Positions 61,916 through 64,000 of a stretch of DNA of 64,000 bases are shown here, one piece after another. Numbering within the stretch: position 1 is the stretch's first letter; every line of letters starts with the position of its first letter. The notes below the pieces were generated by a model. It searched no databases. It was given only the letters and a program-made list of their open reading frames with translations, and was not told the origin of the DNA. The DNA comes from Lagopus muta (Eukaryota > Chordata > Aves > Galliformes > Phasianidae). A program made the translations under genes and the position numbers. The stretch lies in NCBI RefSeq assembly GCF_023343835.1, contig NC_064438.1, positions 13,559,077 to 13,623,076 of the forward strand, written 5' to 3'.

Positions 61916-64000
61916 AAGCACGCACATGGGCAGAGATAACCTGCCAAAAGGTTGCATGGTCAGCATAGCTTTTCATCCCGTAGTCCACCAATGGGACCAT
62001 CCATGGTGACTCCATCAGGGAAGACCTGCAGAACTCATCCCAGCTCTGGAAAGGACACTTATTTACCTTATCACTAATTTTTTGCCAAAGGCATGAGTAG
62101 CTAAGGGTGCCACGTCATAAAACAATGTATTCTCTGCTCAGGTTGTTTTTCACTGCATTGTCATGCAGAGGCCACATAGAAGGAGAAGCAGGAAAAACAC
62201 AGATATATAAATTTTAAAGGAATTTTTAAAGGAATAACCTGTTTGTTTGGCATGACCTTCTAGTGCCATTGCAAAGCTTGGGAGCCATGTGTCTTCCACC
62301 CAGATCTCCTGCTGCAAGATAAGTCTCTCCCTACTCTTCTGGGCATTGCTGATTAAAGAAGGGGAGTTTCCTCTGGTGCCTTGCTGATTCCAGCTTTATC
62401 TTCTCCCCTAGAACATGTCCTTCTGCCCCTGGCAACCCCCATCCCATGCAATTCCCCTTTTCTCTTTGGCCAAGTCTTCAAGTCAGGTCCAGGCCTTTGG
62501 ACAACTGTATAGTGAGGTCACCTTGAAAAAAAATCTTGAGAATGGGAATGTTTCTGATTCTAGAAAGGAGAATTGTATTGACCCTCCTCATACCAGATAT
62601 TTCCATGGCCCAGCTTTCCAATGACCTCCTTGGAAAGAGGAGAACATCTGTCACTGGAGAAGGGGAAGAAGCAGGAATCACTGTAACATCAGCTTTTACT
62701 GGCAGAGGACAGGCTGGAGGGAGGCCCTGGCCCCTGGGCATGGCGTTTGTTATTCTGTGCTTGTCCACTGCCCCAGCAGGACGGTAGCTCTCAGCACAGA
62801 TGCACCTGGGGCAGTGGGCAATGCTGGGGACTCCAGCAGCCAGCCAGGCTCCCCGCTGCCACCTTCTTTCACTGCCATCAGGTTCAACCTGCTCAATCTG
62901 TGCCGCCTCAGGCGCTGTGGATCCTGGCTTTCTCTTTCTGCTAGGACTAATTGGAACACGCACACTGCTCCCTCCTCTCCCTCTGTTTGCCTCAGGCCCC
63001 AGGCGCTTTGCTGTGAAAGGCGCAAGGCAGGGCATTACTCACACGCCTGGGATCTGTTGCAACAAGCCCAGCAGCCTCTTATGAGGAAGCTTTGGGCCTG
63101 GACAGTGAGCTAGAAGGTCCTTTAAGAGGCCGCCTTTCTTGGGGGAAAAGCCACACAGACAACAACTACCCACTGATCGCAACTGTTCCTTGAGGGATGT
63201 GTTGCCTGCCCTACTTTGTTCTCCAGCTGGGGGCTGCCATTGCCCTGGGCATACATGGAGACAGCCAGCCAGGCATGTACACAACAACACACTCAGGGGA
63301 AGGATCAGCCTAAGCTGCTTACTGCCTTTTTTTCTAAATTTCAAAAGAAAACCTCTGTTGGAATACTTCAGTTGCTTGCACAGTTGTGTGAAGCACTCTA
63401 ACAGCATCTTCCTAGCTTGGAGGACGATCCTCAAGCATGCAGCTGTGACTTGGGTGCAAAAAATGCAAACACACACCCTGCGTGTATGCAGTGCACATTC
63501 TCCAGTATCTCTGCCCTGGCTGAGAACCCATCTCTGCAGTATTTGGCTGGAGACTGCTGGAGTGATGTTGCACAGATGAGAGCAGGGCGGTAGGTAGCGC
63601 TGACCTGGAGAAGGCAGAGCCACCCCAAAACGTCTCACTTGATGGGTGAAATCTTGCAAAGTTTTTCTGAGGGCTGCTCTGAAATTTAGGCTCCCTATTG
63701 TAAGATGCTGGTCTACTATGTCACAGGTGGATGTTGGCAGCATGGCAGTAGAGGTTGAACCTTCCCACCAATACTCTGTTACATGCTGCTACTCGTGACA
63801 GATGGCAGCAGAGGGGCAGTCTGACGGAACGACATCTGACATGAAAGTGCAGATGAAGCAAAGGTGTGGAACTGAATTCCTCCAAGCAGAGAATATTTAG
63901 AGAGACCAAACAGCACAGTGAGGTGATGGGTAGTGCATTTCAGCAGTGGTGACAGGGACAGAAGGTCACCTTTGCTCATGCAGATTTTTAAAAACACAGA

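Larger units (their letters stand above)
57701..64000. other. Intergenic region downstream of ASCL2, second part
   Basis: 6.3 kb without a recognisable gene. No TH exon was found. It holds an inverted octamer pair (57836-57868), homeodomain-type AT motifs near 59.1, 59.87 and 61.8 kb, one CR1 end (59400-59513), an A-run (58595-58619) and a TG/CA tract (60080-60137). Confidence 0.6.

Noticed and set aside
63039..63743. A 234-codon open frame on the minus strand, one of the longest in the window
   Set aside because: No recognisable domain, no conserved start context, and other similar-length chance frames overlap it. Frames this long are expected occasionally in 64 kb of this composition.
57701..64000. 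Search for tyrosine hydroxylase exons, expected next by synteny
   Set aside because: None of the conserved hydroxylase blocks was seen in any frame. TH probably starts beyond the window.
1..64000. tRNA genes, CRISPR arrays and bacterial operon features
   Set aside because: No tRNA B-box-like GGTTCGAATCC sequence, no spaced direct-repeat array and no bacterial gene organisation. The sequence is plainly vertebrate.

Overview
The window looks like bird genomic DNA, most likely from a galliform close to chicken. It carries about 17 recognisable 3'-truncated CR1 LINE fragments in both orientations, short vertebrate-style exons in long introns, and the gene order CD81 - TSPAN32 - ASCL2. That order is known from the vertebrate block orthologous to human 11p15.5, next to TH, INS and IGF2. 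The species call is inferred from the CR1 repeats and from the protein sequences.

Layout: (1) 1-1782 holds the 3' UTR and flank of CD81. (2) 1783-21925, minus strand, is the complete CD81 gene: eight coding exons, 237 aa, with a CpG-rich promoter at about 21.4-22.1 kb. (3) 22.1-27.95 kb is intergenic and includes the 3' flank of TSPAN32. (4) 27953-46321, minus strand, is the complete TSPAN32 gene: eight coding exons, 236 aa, with introns rich in CR1. (5) 46.3-48.57 kb is the head-to-head interval between TSPAN32 and ASCL2. It holds a minisatellite that begins with a copy of the ASCL2 tail, a strong CpG island, a G-run, and a T-rich repeat tract. (6) 48575-49078, plus strand, is the ASCL2 reading frame (167 aa, proneural-type bHLH). 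It is followed by a probable 3'-UTR intron made almost entirely of the same minisatellite and by a terminal exon ending at a clear AATAAA at 50336. (7) 50.4-64 kb is an interval with no recognisable gene. TH would be expected beyond the right edge if the usual synteny holds. This interval has candidate regulatory sequence, including an inverted pair of perfect octamer motifs near 57.85 kb.

CD81 and TSPAN32 are tetraspanins with the same exon plan: coding exons 2, 3 and 4 are exactly 115, 98 and 75 nt in both. They probably arose by an ancient tandem duplication. CD81 is expected to be broadly expressed (CpG-island promoter), TSPAN32 blood-cell restricted (family knowledge; GATA and ETS-like motifs lie just upstream), and ASCL2 a developmental transcription factor. 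All exon boundaries were worked out by hand from reading frame, splice sites and family alignment. UTR ends and regulatory calls are less certain.
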